This document shows positions 63,964 to 64,000 of a stretch of DNA of 64,000 nt, in pieces. The translations under genes were made by a program, and so were the position numbers. The stretch is from positions 1-64,000 of the forward strand of contig NZ_JARXWN010000021.1 of the NCBI RefSeq assembly GCF_029892965.1. Direction: 5' to 3'. A model generated the notes under the pieces. The model made no database searches and was not told the DNA's origin. It saw nothing but the letters and a program-made list of their open reading frames with translations. The number at the start of each line of letters is the position of its first letter. Positions within the stretch are counted from its first letter, which is position 1. Origin of the DNA: Dysgonomonas sp. PF1-14 (lineage in GTDB: Bacteria; Bacteroidota; Bacteroidia; Bacteroidales; Dysgonomonadaceae).

Positions 63964-64000
63964 ATGAAACACATCTATTTTCTATTCTTATTGTATCTGT
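63964..64000 (+). CDS. 5' end of a secreted protein gene (partial)
   Basis: ATG at 63964 followed by MKHIYFLFLLYL, a typical signal-peptide start, cut by the window end. Nothing more can be said. Confidence 0.45.
   Translation, partial: MKHIYFLFLLYL

Noticed and set aside
1-64000. CRISPR array, prophage or integrase
   Set aside because: No regularly spaced direct repeats of 28-37 bp and no integrase, portal, terminase or capsid gene were seen.

Overview
The window looks like chromosomal DNA of a Bacteroidota bacterium, probably of the Dysgonomonas/Porphyromonadaceae type (the genus is my inference). Evidence seen: low G+C; promoters of the Bacteroides type (TTTG, about 19-20 nt, TAnnTTTG) at several gene starts, with few Shine-Dalgarno sites; a fused NuoCD inside a complex I operon without nuoE, nuoF and nuoG; GldD; many SPII and SPI secreted proteins; SPOR, BT_3928-type and DUF1599 genes in the order known from Bacteroides.

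Layout. 0.1-7.5 kb (minus strand): phospholipase A, YkgJ-type protein, asparaginase, TatD, FolE, SPOR protein, TpiA, DoxX/thioredoxin-like protein, DUF1599. 7.8-15.4 kb: glycosyltransferase 39, GldD, SSB, MscS, lipoprotein, an ECF sigma factor with a barrel protein that also carries an inner-membrane helix, ExbD/ExbB. 15.4-26 kb: nuoA-B-CD-H-I-J-K-L-M-N, all on the minus strand, with a near-consensus promoter before nuoA. 26-30.5 kb: GT2, MutY, then HU, a 30-residue COX24-like basic peptide and RNase G on the plus strand.

30.9-38.1 kb is a defence island: a retron (msr-msd RNA plus a reverse transcriptase with an N-terminal membrane helix) meets, tail to tail, a 1937-residue DUF4011-helicase-nuclease-DUF3320 protein of the Hhe type. 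38.4-43.9 kb: GH3 beta-glucosidase, an alkyltransferase-like protein, a BamA/TamA-like barrel protein.

44-50.5 kb is an RNA-handling neighbourhood: a Ro60/TROVE protein, a candidate Ro-associated Y-like RNA (about 46.51-46.73 kb, minus), a NYN-LOTUS protein, an ankyrin membrane protein and RtcB. The TROVE and rtcB promoters share a two-site TGCGCAG element at identical spacing, which suggests one regulator for both.

50.5-61 kb is a cassette between two inverted copies of a roughly 0.4-kb non-coding repeat: a truncated paralogue, a PKD-domain secreted protein, two large fibre-like secreted paralogues, and a divergent LytTR regulator/histidine kinase pair. The window ends with a KamA-family radical SAM enzyme, a small membrane protein, a DivIC/FtsB protein and the first codons of another secreted protein. 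Several families of short palindromic or MITE-like repeats occur, one of them nested inside another with a visible TTA target duplication.
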